From the NCBI GenBank assembly GCA_017601145.1, contig JAFNIV010000007.1:1-62869 (forward strand): a stretch of 62,869 nt of DNA. The letters are read 5' to 3'. Made by a program: the position numbers and the translations under genes. The stretch is from Candidatus Brockarchaeota archaeon (lineage in GTDB: Archaea > Thermoproteota > EX4484-205 > JAAOZO01). Shown here piece by piece: positions 27,301 to 35,134 of this stretch; position 1 is the stretch's first letter, and each line of letters begins with the position of its first letter. The notes beneath the pieces are model-generated. The model ran no database searches. It had not been told where the DNA came from and saw only the letters and a program-made list of their open reading frames with translations.

Positions 27301-28965
27301 ATTGGTTTCATTGTAAATTACTACTTTACCATTTATCGTAATAAATCCTGGATACCCTCTGATACTTTCAGTACTAAACCAAGTAGGTCGTAGTGTTGAT
27401 CGATCTGTTACGGTGTTCCTAAGTTGATCATCATTAGCTAATTGACTTATTATAAAAAATAAAGTTGTTAGTTCTGGTGATATTTTTTTTAAATTTGCAT
27501 ACTCCGAATCATCTATAGGTGCTCCTACGTAATTTCTACTTGACCATGCTGAAGTTATACTGAAAGCTATAATGCCACTCATAGAAACTACTTCAGAATC
27601 AAGCATATATGGATAGGGTTCAGTACCCCAAAATTGTTGATAAGAAGTATAAAACAAGAAAAAGTTATTTGCTATGGTTGAACCTTGTCCTATTCTCTTT
27701 TCATTTATTAAAAATTGTCTAAGTTCACTTGAGTTTAAATATACTAAAAGTCTATTGTAAACAGGAGTGAGTCTAGTTGGAAATCCTCCAGAATGTATCG
27801 ACGCTCCTCCATAAAAATTAAAGAAACTAGATTGTAGCATTTGAAGACCATAGCTATCGCTCGAAAACATATCAAGTCCTACAAACGACCATATCGTTTT
27901 TTTACCGTTCATAATATCATTTGAATATATATACCTATATGTGAACTCTCTGGCTCCTGCTAAAGCTTCCCAATGTCCTGAAGTAGCAACTAACCAAATA
28001 CTGTACTTTGGTGGATTGTTTTTAAAATACTTCGCTAGTTCTAGTAGTAAAGCAATGCCTATTGCATCGGCCTTACTATTTGCTAGGGCTGGAGCTATTG
28101 CCCAAGCATCGTAATGTGCTGAAATTATTATTATATCGTTAGGGTAAGTGGTTCCATTTATCTTTAAGATTATATTTTGTGCGGTAACCTCTTTATAGCT
28201 CATTCTAGACTTAACAACTATCTCATTTGCTTCTTTTAGAATTTCTCCATCTTTTGCTTGTACGATCAACCTTGGAAAATACAATGGCGTACTGAGATAC
28301 TTGCTATCGGTTTCTAGATATGTTGTCTCATTTGGTTGTATAAATATTACTCCCTTTGCTCCAAATTTTGCAGCATTTATCCAGTTGTACATTGAATTAT
28401 AGTCCATAAGAACAAAAGCTCCACTTATGTTCTTTCCTTCAAAATTTTCTATTTTTCCATCACCTACATACACTATCTTTCCTAAAGTTCCATTTTCTGG
28501 TAAGTTACACGTTTGTATACCATTTGGCCAAAGAGTGTATGCTTTAATCGTTTTGTTGAATGGAGAAATAACATTGATCGTAGCTTCTTCTTGGATTGGT
28601 ACTAGTAAACTGTAGTTTTGAATTTCAGTACTGTTATAGCCATAAATACCATTAAGATAGCTAACTATAAAATCTCTCGTTTTATAGTAGCCTTCATATC
28701 CTGTTACTCGCGAACCAAACGAAGAAATATCATTCACGATTTTTTCAACTTCAGAAACATTAAATTGTGCTGTTACATTCGAAAATTGGCTTCCTATTGG
28801 TGCATCATTTGTAAATAATTCGTTACTATTATTCTGGGAAGCGTATGCTTTGTTTGAGATCGATGGTAGTGCAGTTGCTAGAAAGAGTGCCGCAAAAAGA
28901 AAAAACAATCCTCTTCTTCTAATTCTTCTAATATTAATATTTTTAGTTAACTGCACTATTTTCAT
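24367..28965 (-). CDS. Exported M28-like domain fused to FtsX/MacB-type permease (set B)
   Basis: 1532 residues, paralog of 2512-7020 with the same layout. A hydrophobic signal segment (LFFLFAALFLATALPS, about 20-35) is followed by the M28-like domain: HYDA (H284), the ANSKAD segment in place of PGANDD, SGHWEALAG (H331) where peptidases have the Glu-Glu pair, GLDMF, and NYVGAPIDD where the last metal His should be. Membrane segments begin near 850; FtsX-like blocks are VEEMRKRPFRTILTVVTIAV (about 970) and ERSKEIYVLSAVGLSPLA (about 1290). The cytosolic tail begins TPSLERKWK, as in set A. It is divergent from the type II OPT-like gene 114 bases away. No ATPase gene adjoins it. Confidence 0.75.
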   Translation of the reverse strand: MKIVQLTKNINIRRIRRRGLFFLFAALFLATALPSISNKAYASQNNSNELFTNDAPIGSQFSNVTAQFNVSEVEKIVNDISSFGSRVTGYEGYYKTRDFIVSYLNGIYGYNSTEIQNYSLLVPIQEEATINVISPFNKTIKAYTLWPNGIQTCNLPENGTLGKIVYVGDGKIENFEGKNISGAFVLMDYNSMYNWINAAKFGAKGVIFIQPNETTYLETDSKYLSTPLYFPRLIVQAKDGEILKEANEIVVKSRMSYKEVTAQNIILKINGTTYPNDIIIISAHYDAWAIAPALANSKADAIGIALLLELAKYFKNNPPKYSIWLVATSGHWEALAGAREFTYRYIYSNDIMNGKKTIWSFVGLDMFSSDSYGLQMLQSSFFNFYGGASIHSGGFPTRLTPVYNRLLVYLNSSELRQFLINEKRIGQGSTIANNFFLFYTSYQQFWGTEPYPYMLDSEVVSMSGIIAFSITSAWSSRNYVGAPIDDSEYANLKKISPELTTLFFIISQLANDDQLRNTVTDRSTLRPTWFSTESIRGYPGFITINGKVVIYNETNGGWFSPIKDVLVTARVAPSTYKLGTIIVKSGENGTFVIHGIAQAARPYGANTATITYPWILQGWKTDPETGQIVIAPNNGMLAMQYFSSTLMPIHPVENFTIVVMKANTTTLYDIVDPRTLATPSIQDPRLGGYNWWGFSMAAILPFDAQTKSLPPNYGSYYNGYEPVGLVWTSPGIKFVVVVVTQGTNGLILTNSSSANPEGIGFSSDKNNYIYFTLYKSAQDLFYISKDRYEKFKEKETGTISADITIKEAEILYNKTTKLFSENKLYSGYSATIPFFTFAYTAYSREVMPLINDAAKSIMIMFPLLILGAFFLEKLTLHQEGRKRVISIGLFAAILIAFLSFLHPAFSIMSNVYLGLLGTAMTFLLLLTIWVIGGEAEKVRKSIEHRYLGYHTTESVVFDTVTTASSFSVEEMRKRPFRTILTVVTIAVMAFSLTSLTSVSAYTSVRLVPKYGYTTSYDGVLVKNGIGIPPAIVSDYLLDAIKYYAGKNATVLPRAWYYPQSKLTIGFQTPIYSSTNNASISAALGLTKDDVYINILPYVNNFDSSLLNNTENWALISNGLANNLSVKVGDNINVFGLKLKVAGIYNASRLDNLKDIDGYPIAPVNGIYYGQLAVFPVSSQAAQGSVPHLSMAQVLVIPFSKAMELGGYIAEVSIIPKQKSEDIASMFTPIAYTTNSIVYVSQNGKPYQMSQVVAYSFVGMETVQILALLGALNVMITLLGNLKERSKEIYVLSAVGLSPLATSVLFVVETVVYAIVGGLIGYLAGFAANTLMVYLNVFPKELGYVNFASIFTMVALVVIILTSLLASAYPSYIASRVITPSLERKWKPPTKPSKDNWEVPMPVSFITYEEALGILEYLREFYEGAGAVRPISIVRAMQPLDYRNNQIKITFSIAPYEANVTQDVTFKVTELESKEEKKYSLTLFINKLTGPQDVWINSNYWFIDDVRKQLLLWRSLPPEERQRLINKAKKNIS

Positions 28966-29079
28966 TCCTAATGCTCTTCATATTTTTTGTTTCTCTTGAA
29001 TATAAAAATCTTGCTCTTGATTTGTTTGTTTAAAAAGCAAAGTTTTTAAGTACATCGAATGGAATATTAACCAACGGAA

Positions 29080-31038
29080 TTGTGTGCTTCTAATAGCATA
29101 GACTCTGGAAACGATATTCGAAATGTTAAATTTGAAGAACTTCAGTCTGGATTAACTTGGAGAACAATTCTTGCCATGATTTTTGCAGGGCTTATCTTTA
29201 TGCCTGCAACAATTTATCTCTATCTTGCTGTTGGAGGAACTGCTGCAACAGCAGCTACCTATGTTACAGTTATACTTTTCGAAGCTCTCTCAAGGTTTTA
29301 TGGAGCTAGGTTATCAAGGCAAGAACTTTTCATACTTTATACTGTCATTGGAGGTATTGGAGGAGCAGTTCCCATGTTTTACTGGTTGGTGTATAGGGCT
29401 TACTACGTTCAAAGCTCAATAAGCGTTGCATTTTCTTTGAATGGTGTTCCAATAAGAAGTCTTGTTCCTATATGGATGGCTCCTAAGTATGCTTCTCTTC
29501 TTGTTCAAGGTCGAACTTTACTTACTCTTGAATGGTTACCTGCAATACTCACCACTGTCACGATGGCTATACTTGGTACAATTAGCGAATTGTCTTTAGG
29601 CATGATGATTTCGTATTTCTATGTTGAGGTTGAGCCATTAACGTTTCCTTTTGCTATAGTTGATGCGTCGATAATAAACACGCTTTATGACAGGAAAGAG
29701 TCTGATATGTCGTATTTCTTAATAACTTTAATAACTGGAGCGATATATGGCTCATTTTACTATTTGTTTCCTTTAGTACTTGGTCCACAGGCACAAATAA
29801 TTCCATTACTTTGGATTGACTTTACTCCTTATACTCAATATTATTTGCCTGGAGCTATACTTGGCGTTGCTACAGATCCTGCTTCTTTTCTTTATGGAAT
29901 GGTTTTGCAACCTTCACTCACAGTAATAATGTTTCTAGGTTCGTTAGTTACATGGGTTTTTGGAAACACTTTAACTATAACAACTTTTAGGCAATTTTCT
30001 CCAGAGTGGACAAGAGAATACTTTCAAGGAATGAGTATATCTTCGATTGTTCAACGGGCAGGATTAAGACTTTGGTTATCTCCATTTATTGGACTTGGTT
30101 TTGGAATTGCTTTATTCTTAATGATTACACTTCATAGAAAAATTATAGATGGATTTAAAGTTTTCTATAAGGCTTCTTCCTCCTCCTCTTCAAGGTTAGG
30201 GTACCCTTCTTTACCTGTTTTGGTAGCGCTTTTTTTATTAGGAACGGGTGGTAGTGTACTTCTTTATAGCTTTGTACTAGTTCCGCAAGTACCAGTTTAC
30301 CTTCCAATTCTTGTCTCTATGGTTCTAAGTTTTTTGTTGGCTATAGCGAACGCAAGACTTTACGGTGAACTCGGAATAACAATCAGTACAGATCAGCTTT
30401 ACAACGTTTGGAAAGCTACCCTCTATGCAACAAGTTATACTGGCTATCCTGGTTGGATCTACACTCCTGTTGTTCCTGGAAGTGGAGCTCCATGGTATGC
30501 GCAAGAAACAAAGGTTGCTCTGATGACAAAGACGAAACCTATAGATCTTTATAAAGCAGCTCTTGCTTCTTTAGTTATTACGGCAGTTTTCGGGCTATTG
30601 TTCATGGAAGCTTTTTGGAGAATGTCTCCTATTCCCTCAACAGCATTCCCATATACGATGCTTCAATGGCCAATTTATGCCGTTAGTGACTCTTTGTTTG
30701 CAACCCGACAAATTGCAATTAGGTACAACCAAATTGGTTTAGGTATAATAGTAGCACTTGTTGCTGGCTTTTTAGAACTTGTTCTTAGAAGAATAGGTAT
30801 TCCGTTTAGCAGTGTTGGTTTCATAGGTGGTATGATGTCTCTTCCTCCATATACTTTCATGGTAATGATAATGTCATTCATTGGAAACTATGTTTTTGCA
30901 AACGTTCTTGGAAAAGAGAAATGGAATTCAACTAAAGGTATAATTATCGCTGGATTTGTTGTCGGGGAAGGCATAATCGTTTCAGTTAGTGTAGCAATAA
31001 CTTTGCTTTCAAAAGCAACATGGCTTTGGCCTTGGTAA
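29080..31038 (+). CDS. OPT-like polytopic membrane transporter, type II (set B)
   Basis: 652 residues, paralog of 7017-8942. Shared motifs are PATIYLYLAVGG (about 47-58), LWIDFTPYTQYYLPGAI, TWVFGN, ARLYGELGITIS and RMSPIPSTAFPYTMLQWPI near residue 525. About 14 hydrophobic segments are visible. The best start is the TTG at 29080: no ATG lies upstream in frame, and a TATA-like AAAGTTTTTAAG is about 35 bases before it. Divergent from the M28-like/FtsX gene, so the intergenic 28966-29079 likely drives both. Confidence 0.7.
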   Translation: MCASNSIDSGNDIRNVKFEELQSGLTWRTILAMIFAGLIFMPATIYLYLAVGGTAATAATYVTVILFEALSRFYGARLSRQELFILYTVIGGIGGAVPMFYWLVYRAYYVQSSISVAFSLNGVPIRSLVPIWMAPKYASLLVQGRTLLTLEWLPAILTTVTMAILGTISELSLGMMISYFYVEVEPLTFPFAIVDASIINTLYDRKESDMSYFLITLITGAIYGSFYYLFPLVLGPQAQIIPLLWIDFTPYTQYYLPGAILGVATDPASFLYGMVLQPSLTVIMFLGSLVTWVFGNTLTITTFRQFSPEWTREYFQGMSISSIVQRAGLRLWLSPFIGLGFGIALFLMITLHRKIIDGFKVFYKASSSSSSRLGYPSLPVLVALFLLGTGGSVLLYSFVLVPQVPVYLPILVSMVLSFLLAIANARLYGELGITISTDQLYNVWKATLYATSYTGYPGWIYTPVVPGSGAPWYAQETKVALMTKTKPIDLYKAALASLVITAVFGLLFMEAFWRMSPIPSTAFPYTMLQWPIYAVSDSLFATRQIAIRYNQIGLGIIVALVAGFLELVLRRIGIPFSSVGFIGGMMSLPPYTFMVMIMSFIGNYVFANVLGKEKWNSTKGIIIAGFVVGEGIIVSVSVAITLLSKATWLWPW

Positions 31039-31059
31039 AACTTTTTTAAATATCCCTAG

Positions 31060-31665
31060 TTACATTGAGCCAAGACTTACTATGTAGTTTCTTAGTTCAT
31101 AGCTGATCTTATTCATTGTGTCAAATAGTTTTCTTAAATAAGCTGGGAATCTCCATTCGTCTCCAGGTCCTTTTTTCGCGGTTATTAGCCAGCAAATTGT
31201 AAGAGGATCAAGCTTAATATAAGCTGTACTATTGCTAAGGTCATAAAACTTAAATTCAAACTCGTTTGTCATGCTATCTTTCATTAGTTTCATTACATTT
31301 TCTTTCTTCAAAAACGAAAGAAGCTTGTCATTTCCTTCCTGATTTTTTCCGTTTATGCTGAATTTTACTCTCTTGAATGGAAATGAAAATAACTCTAAAG
31401 TAATGCTTGTTTCTTTAAATATTTCGAAGAGTTTTTTTGAAACGTCTCCTTTATTGTCATCAAATGTTTGAATCAAAAAAACAAAATTCCATACATAATC
31501 AACACTAATTCCAATTCGTTCTCTGAAGAAATACATTTCTTTAAAGTTAGCACTTGTTGGCTTTACTATTATAAGCCCTCCAGCATCTTTCCACTCTTTT
31601 ATTTTATCTCTTAATGCACTTATTACCATTCTCTCTTTTTCTGACCAAATTTTCTCGTTTTTCAT
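31060..31665 (-). CDS. Hypothetical protein inserted in transporter set B
   Basis: 201 residues from the ATG at 31663-31665, chosen because a TATA-like TTTTATATTAAG sits about 25 bases upstream; a frame 30 codons longer would start before that box. No family recognised. The N-terminus is helical and charged (WSEKERMVISALRDKIKEWK), with no signal or membrane segment, so it is cytosolic. The C-terminal GPGDEWRFPAYLRKLFDTMN is loosely like the tail of the M28-like/FtsX proteins (GPQDVW ... DDVRKQLLLW), a weak resemblance. It sits convergent to the type II gene and divergent from the type I gene, which suggests an accessory role. Confidence 0.55.
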   Translation of the reverse strand: MKNEKIWSEKERMVISALRDKIKEWKDAGGLIIVKPTSANFKEMYFFRERIGISVDYVWNFVFLIQTFDDNKGDVSKKLFEIFKETSITLELFSFPFKRVKFSINGKNQEGNDKLLSFLKKENVMKLMKDSMTNEFEFKFYDLSNSTAYIKLDPLTICWLITAKKGPGDEWRFPAYLRKLFDTMNKISYELRNYIVSLGSM

Positions 31666-31772
31666 AATTTTATTATGAAATAGAAAACTTAATATAAAAG
31701 TTTTTTCTTTTAAATATTTAAGTATTTTCGAAAAATTTATATTATACCGCCACATATATTATATGACTAAAA

Positions 31773-33869
31773 ATGAGCGCGGAAAAAACTCAAGAAATTA
31801 AGTTAAATCATGCAATAACTACAAAATCTTTAATAATTTCAATACTCCTTTACTTGCCTCTACTATACCTAACTTCGCTAATGATGCTGTACACTGATAA
31901 GTCTGGAACCTTTGGAACATTTATAATTCCAATGATTTATATTATTGTAGTACTTGGTATGCTTTCTAAATTGAACAAATGGTTTCAACTTACGGTAAGT
32001 GAATACCTCCTAGTTTTCATCGTAATAAGCTTCTTAGGTATGCACTCGTATTTCGTGATGAATGCTGCCGGCCACCCGTTAGGTTACTTCAGTTGGGCTT
32101 GGTTAATGGATCCGTACGCCTTGTTGCAGAGTGGTGTGGCGCAAGATTGGGACAAAGTAACGCCTTCTTTTCTCTTTCCTGCTGGAGCTGATAGATTTAC
32201 CATTGCAAAGCAACTTGCAAACGGTCTAACGCCCGGTGAGGTCTTTAATTTTAGTGCATTAATGGTGCCAATAATATATTGGACAGTGGTAACTGCGTTT
32301 TACTTACTAGTTGGTGTTTTCATAACGTTTGCAATAATTGGAAAGCTATGGGTTGAAAAAGAAAGGCTAGTGTTTCCGATGTCTGTTCCGGTAACATACA
32401 TAATTAAAGAAGGAAGTAACTTTCAAACAAAAAGTGGTTTGCCAAATATCTTAAATTTCTCTGATTCTAAAGTAAAAGTTTTCTGGGCAGTTTTCGTAAT
32501 AGGTGTCTTAAGTGGAATCAATCCTTTAATAACAGAGCTCTTTCCACAGTTTCCAATGTCTCAATGGTGGGGCGAAACATTAGTACCTTTAACGTTCTTA
32601 GGAAGTCTTTGGCCTGGTATTTATGCTTCAGGAATCTTCTTCATTCCTCAAATTGCAGTTGGTTTACTTGTACCAAATGATATACTTTATACTAGTATAT
32701 TAACATGGTTTATCTTTGGTATACTTTATCAAGGTTTAGCAGTCACATTCGGAATAATTCCATATCAATCAGGAATGGAGTATCGTTGGCCGTGGGAAGA
32801 TGTTCCTGGATGGTGGCTTCCATTCCCTTATTCTAGGTGGGGTGGCCTAGGAGTTGGCTTAGGAATCGCAACTTGGTTAATATGGCAATCTAGAGACAGA
32901 GTAAAACAAGTACTCTCGACACTAACAGGAAAAGATGAAATTGAAAATGGTTTGTCATTAAGAGAAGTTACTATGATAGGTGTCGGTGCTACTATACTAT
33001 GGTGGTTGTTCATTATAGTTAGTGGTGGAGACGTAGTAACTGGATTACTGTCTATAATACTTGTTTACCTCTGGAGTTTCTTGTATGCTAGAGTTTGGGC
33101 AGAAGTTTTCTGGCATGTTGGGCAATCTTTCTGGTCGAGCCCAAACGCTTGGCTACTGATTTACAATATAGGAACTTATACTAGCGGCTTTCCAGCAAAT
33201 CCAACTTGGGACCAACCAAACTTATCTATAGGCTGGAATATAGTAAACAGACAAATGGACTTTCTTGGTAATTGGGACATAAGCTACTCTCCATACGCAA
33301 CTGGTTGGTTGGTAAACATATACAAAATGGCTTATGAGACAAAGTCAAACTTAAAAGATATCTTTTATGCAATAATCGTAGCTGGCATTCTAAACTTCTT
33401 CCTTGGAGGTATTTTACTAACGTGGATGACTGTTCATACTTCCGGTGGAATTTCAAGTACTAACTTATGGGCAACTTGGACTTTCTGGGATCCTGCTGGA
33501 AAAGGGTTTAAAGGAATATGGGGTATTGCTAGTGGCGAAACACCGCTATACTATTGGATCTATGCAATAAGTGGAATAATAGTTACTTGGGCTATATACT
33601 TACTAAGATTAAAATTTGCATGGTTCTGGATTCATCCGGTAGCGATGTGGGTTTCTCTAGTAATTCCAAACTACATGTGGTTAACTTCATTGATTGCACT
33701 AATAATAAAAGAAGTTTCTGTGAGAACTGTAGGAGTAAAGAAGTATGAAGAATATGTAGTTCCAGCAGCTTCAGGATGGACTATTGGCTTTGGTGCAGTT
33801 TGGCTATTAGCAGCAATCTTAAACTTGTTTGGCGTTGTACTGCCAAAAGCAGCAAAACTTTGGATCTAA
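31773..33869 (+). CDS. OPT-like polytopic membrane transporter, type I (set B)
   Basis: 698 residues, paralog of 461-2461. Shared features are WVEKERLVFPMSVPVTYI (about 192-209), a long W-rich loop between membrane segments, LRLKFAWFWIHPVAMWVSL and GVKKYEEYVVPAASGWTIG at the C-terminus. It starts at an ATG close to a TATA-like TTTATATTATAC (31736-31747). Function as for its paralog: a presumed transporter of unknown substrate. A T-rich tract at 33886-33911 follows and may terminate transcription. Confidence 0.7.
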   Translation: MSAEKTQEIKLNHAITTKSLIISILLYLPLLYLTSLMMLYTDKSGTFGTFIIPMIYIIVVLGMLSKLNKWFQLTVSEYLLVFIVISFLGMHSYFVMNAAGHPLGYFSWAWLMDPYALLQSGVAQDWDKVTPSFLFPAGADRFTIAKQLANGLTPGEVFNFSALMVPIIYWTVVTAFYLLVGVFITFAIIGKLWVEKERLVFPMSVPVTYIIKEGSNFQTKSGLPNILNFSDSKVKVFWAVFVIGVLSGINPLITELFPQFPMSQWWGETLVPLTFLGSLWPGIYASGIFFIPQIAVGLLVPNDILYTSILTWFIFGILYQGLAVTFGIIPYQSGMEYRWPWEDVPGWWLPFPYSRWGGLGVGLGIATWLIWQSRDRVKQVLSTLTGKDEIENGLSLREVTMIGVGATILWWLFIIVSGGDVVTGLLSIILVYLWSFLYARVWAEVFWHVGQSFWSSPNAWLLIYNIGTYTSGFPANPTWDQPNLSIGWNIVNRQMDFLGNWDISYSPYATGWLVNIYKMAYETKSNLKDIFYAIIVAGILNFFLGGILLTWMTVHTSGGISSTNLWATWTFWDPAGKGFKGIWGIASGETPLYYWIYAISGIIVTWAIYLLRLKFAWFWIHPVAMWVSLVIPNYMWLTSLIALIIKEVSVRTVGVKKYEEYVVPAASGWTIGFGAVWLLAAILNLFGVVLPKAAKLWI

Positions 33870-33885
33870 GTTACTAAAATCTAAT

Positions 33886-33911
33886 AATTTTTTATTTTTC
33901 TTTTTTTTGAT
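33886..33911 (+). terminator. T-rich terminator after the set B type I gene
   Basis: A tract with TTTTTTATTTTTC and TTTTTTTTG blocks lies 17 bases after the stop codon. Oligo-T runs of this kind end transcripts in archaea. Confidence 0.35.
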
Positions 33912-33994
33912 TTTAACTAATGTCTTCTATAAAGTTTTTGTTGTAAAAGGAAAAAATAAAGCTTATATTTTGTTTTTATCCTTTAATTTGTCTT

Positions 33995-35122
33995 ATGGCT
34001 ATAGTTAGAGCAGAAGTTTTCAAAGGAACTACTTACTACAAGTCTCCGTTTACAATATCTTTAGGTACCTCTTACAAAAGTGAAGAAGTTGTGATAAAAA
34101 TTGTTGACGATAGTGGCTTAGAAGGTTTTGGTGAGGCCTCTCCTTCCAGAATGATCTTAGGTGAAACTCAAGATACGGTTATTTCTGCGTTAGACATAAT
34201 CTTACCAAGCCTTATTGGGTTAGAACCAGAAATGCTTGAGTATGTAAGTTATGTTATAGAGAACAGTATTTATAGAAATTCTTCAGCAAAGGCTTCTGTT
34301 GATATCGCTCTTCATGACTTAATTTCAAAAAAATATAAAATGCCTCTCTTTAAATATTTAGGTGGATATTCAAATAAAGTTTTAACTGATATTACAATAG
34401 GAATAAAGTCTATAGAGGAAACTGTTAAGGAAGCAAAAGAACTACTAGAACAAAAAGTTAGGATTATAAAGGTAAAAGTTGGATCTGAGAGCTTAGACGA
34501 AGATATTTCTAGATTAAAAGCTATAAGAGAGGTAGTTGGTAATAATGTAAAGCTTTTTATTGATGCAAATCAAGCATGGAGTGTGAAAAGAGCAATATAT
34601 GCGATAAACAAAATGCAAAGGTATGAAATTGAACTTGTAGAACAACCAGTAAAAGCACACGACGTCGATGGTCTTAGCTTTGTTAAACGTAATTCTTCTG
34701 TTCCAATAATGGCTGATGAATCTGTTCATTCTCCAGAAGATGCTGTAGAGATTGTAAAAAAAGGTGCTGCTGATTTCATAAACATAAAGTTGATGAAATC
34801 TGGCGGTATAAGAAACGCAAGAAAAATTGCTGCAATAAGCGAATCAGCTGGAATAAAAAATATTGTAGGTTGCATGATGGAAGGTACAATTTCAATAGCA
34901 GCTGCAACACATTTTGCATGTTCAACGAAGAACGTTATTTTTGTAGACTTAGATTCTGACCTAGGCTTAAAGAATACTCTTACTAAAAAAAGTGTAGTTG
35001 AGTATAGGGACAGCTACAGAGTGCTCTCAGAAGACTACGGGTTAGGCAACATAGAGCTTGCATATGATGAATTAAAACTAGTAAAAGTTTATGAAGAAAA
35101 GAAATCAAACTCTGTATTCTAG
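33995..35122 (+). CDS. Dipeptide epimerase (enolase superfamily, L-Ala-D/L-Glu type)
   Basis: 375 residues. Muconate-lactonizing subgroup catalytic elements are present: the KxK pair in IKVKVG (K159 and K161), DANQAW (D190), VEQPV, ADESV and NIKLMKSGG with the second catalytic Lys. The DLDSD motif near residue 323 matches the D-x-D that binds the dipeptide amino group in dipeptide epimerases. Such enzymes invert the alpha carbon of the second residue of a dipeptide, often to recycle peptides from cell walls or diet. The M20 peptidase gene follows 12 bases later, suggesting a peptide-salvage pair. Confidence 0.75.
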   Translation: MAIVRAEVFKGTTYYKSPFTISLGTSYKSEEVVIKIVDDSGLEGFGEASPSRMILGETQDTVISALDIILPSLIGLEPEMLEYVSYVIENSIYRNSSAKASVDIALHDLISKKYKMPLFKYLGGYSNKVLTDITIGIKSIEETVKEAKELLEQKVRIIKVKVGSESLDEDISRLKAIREVVGNNVKLFIDANQAWSVKRAIYAINKMQRYEIELVEQPVKAHDVDGLSFVKRNSSVPIMADESVHSPEDAVEIVKKGAADFINIKLMKSGGIRNARKIAAISESAGIKNIVGCMMEGTISIAAATHFACSTKNVIFVDLDSDLGLKNTLTKKSVVEYRDSYRVLSEDYGLGNIELAYDELKLVKVYEEKKSNSVF

Positions 35123-35134
35123 GTGAGAATTAAG

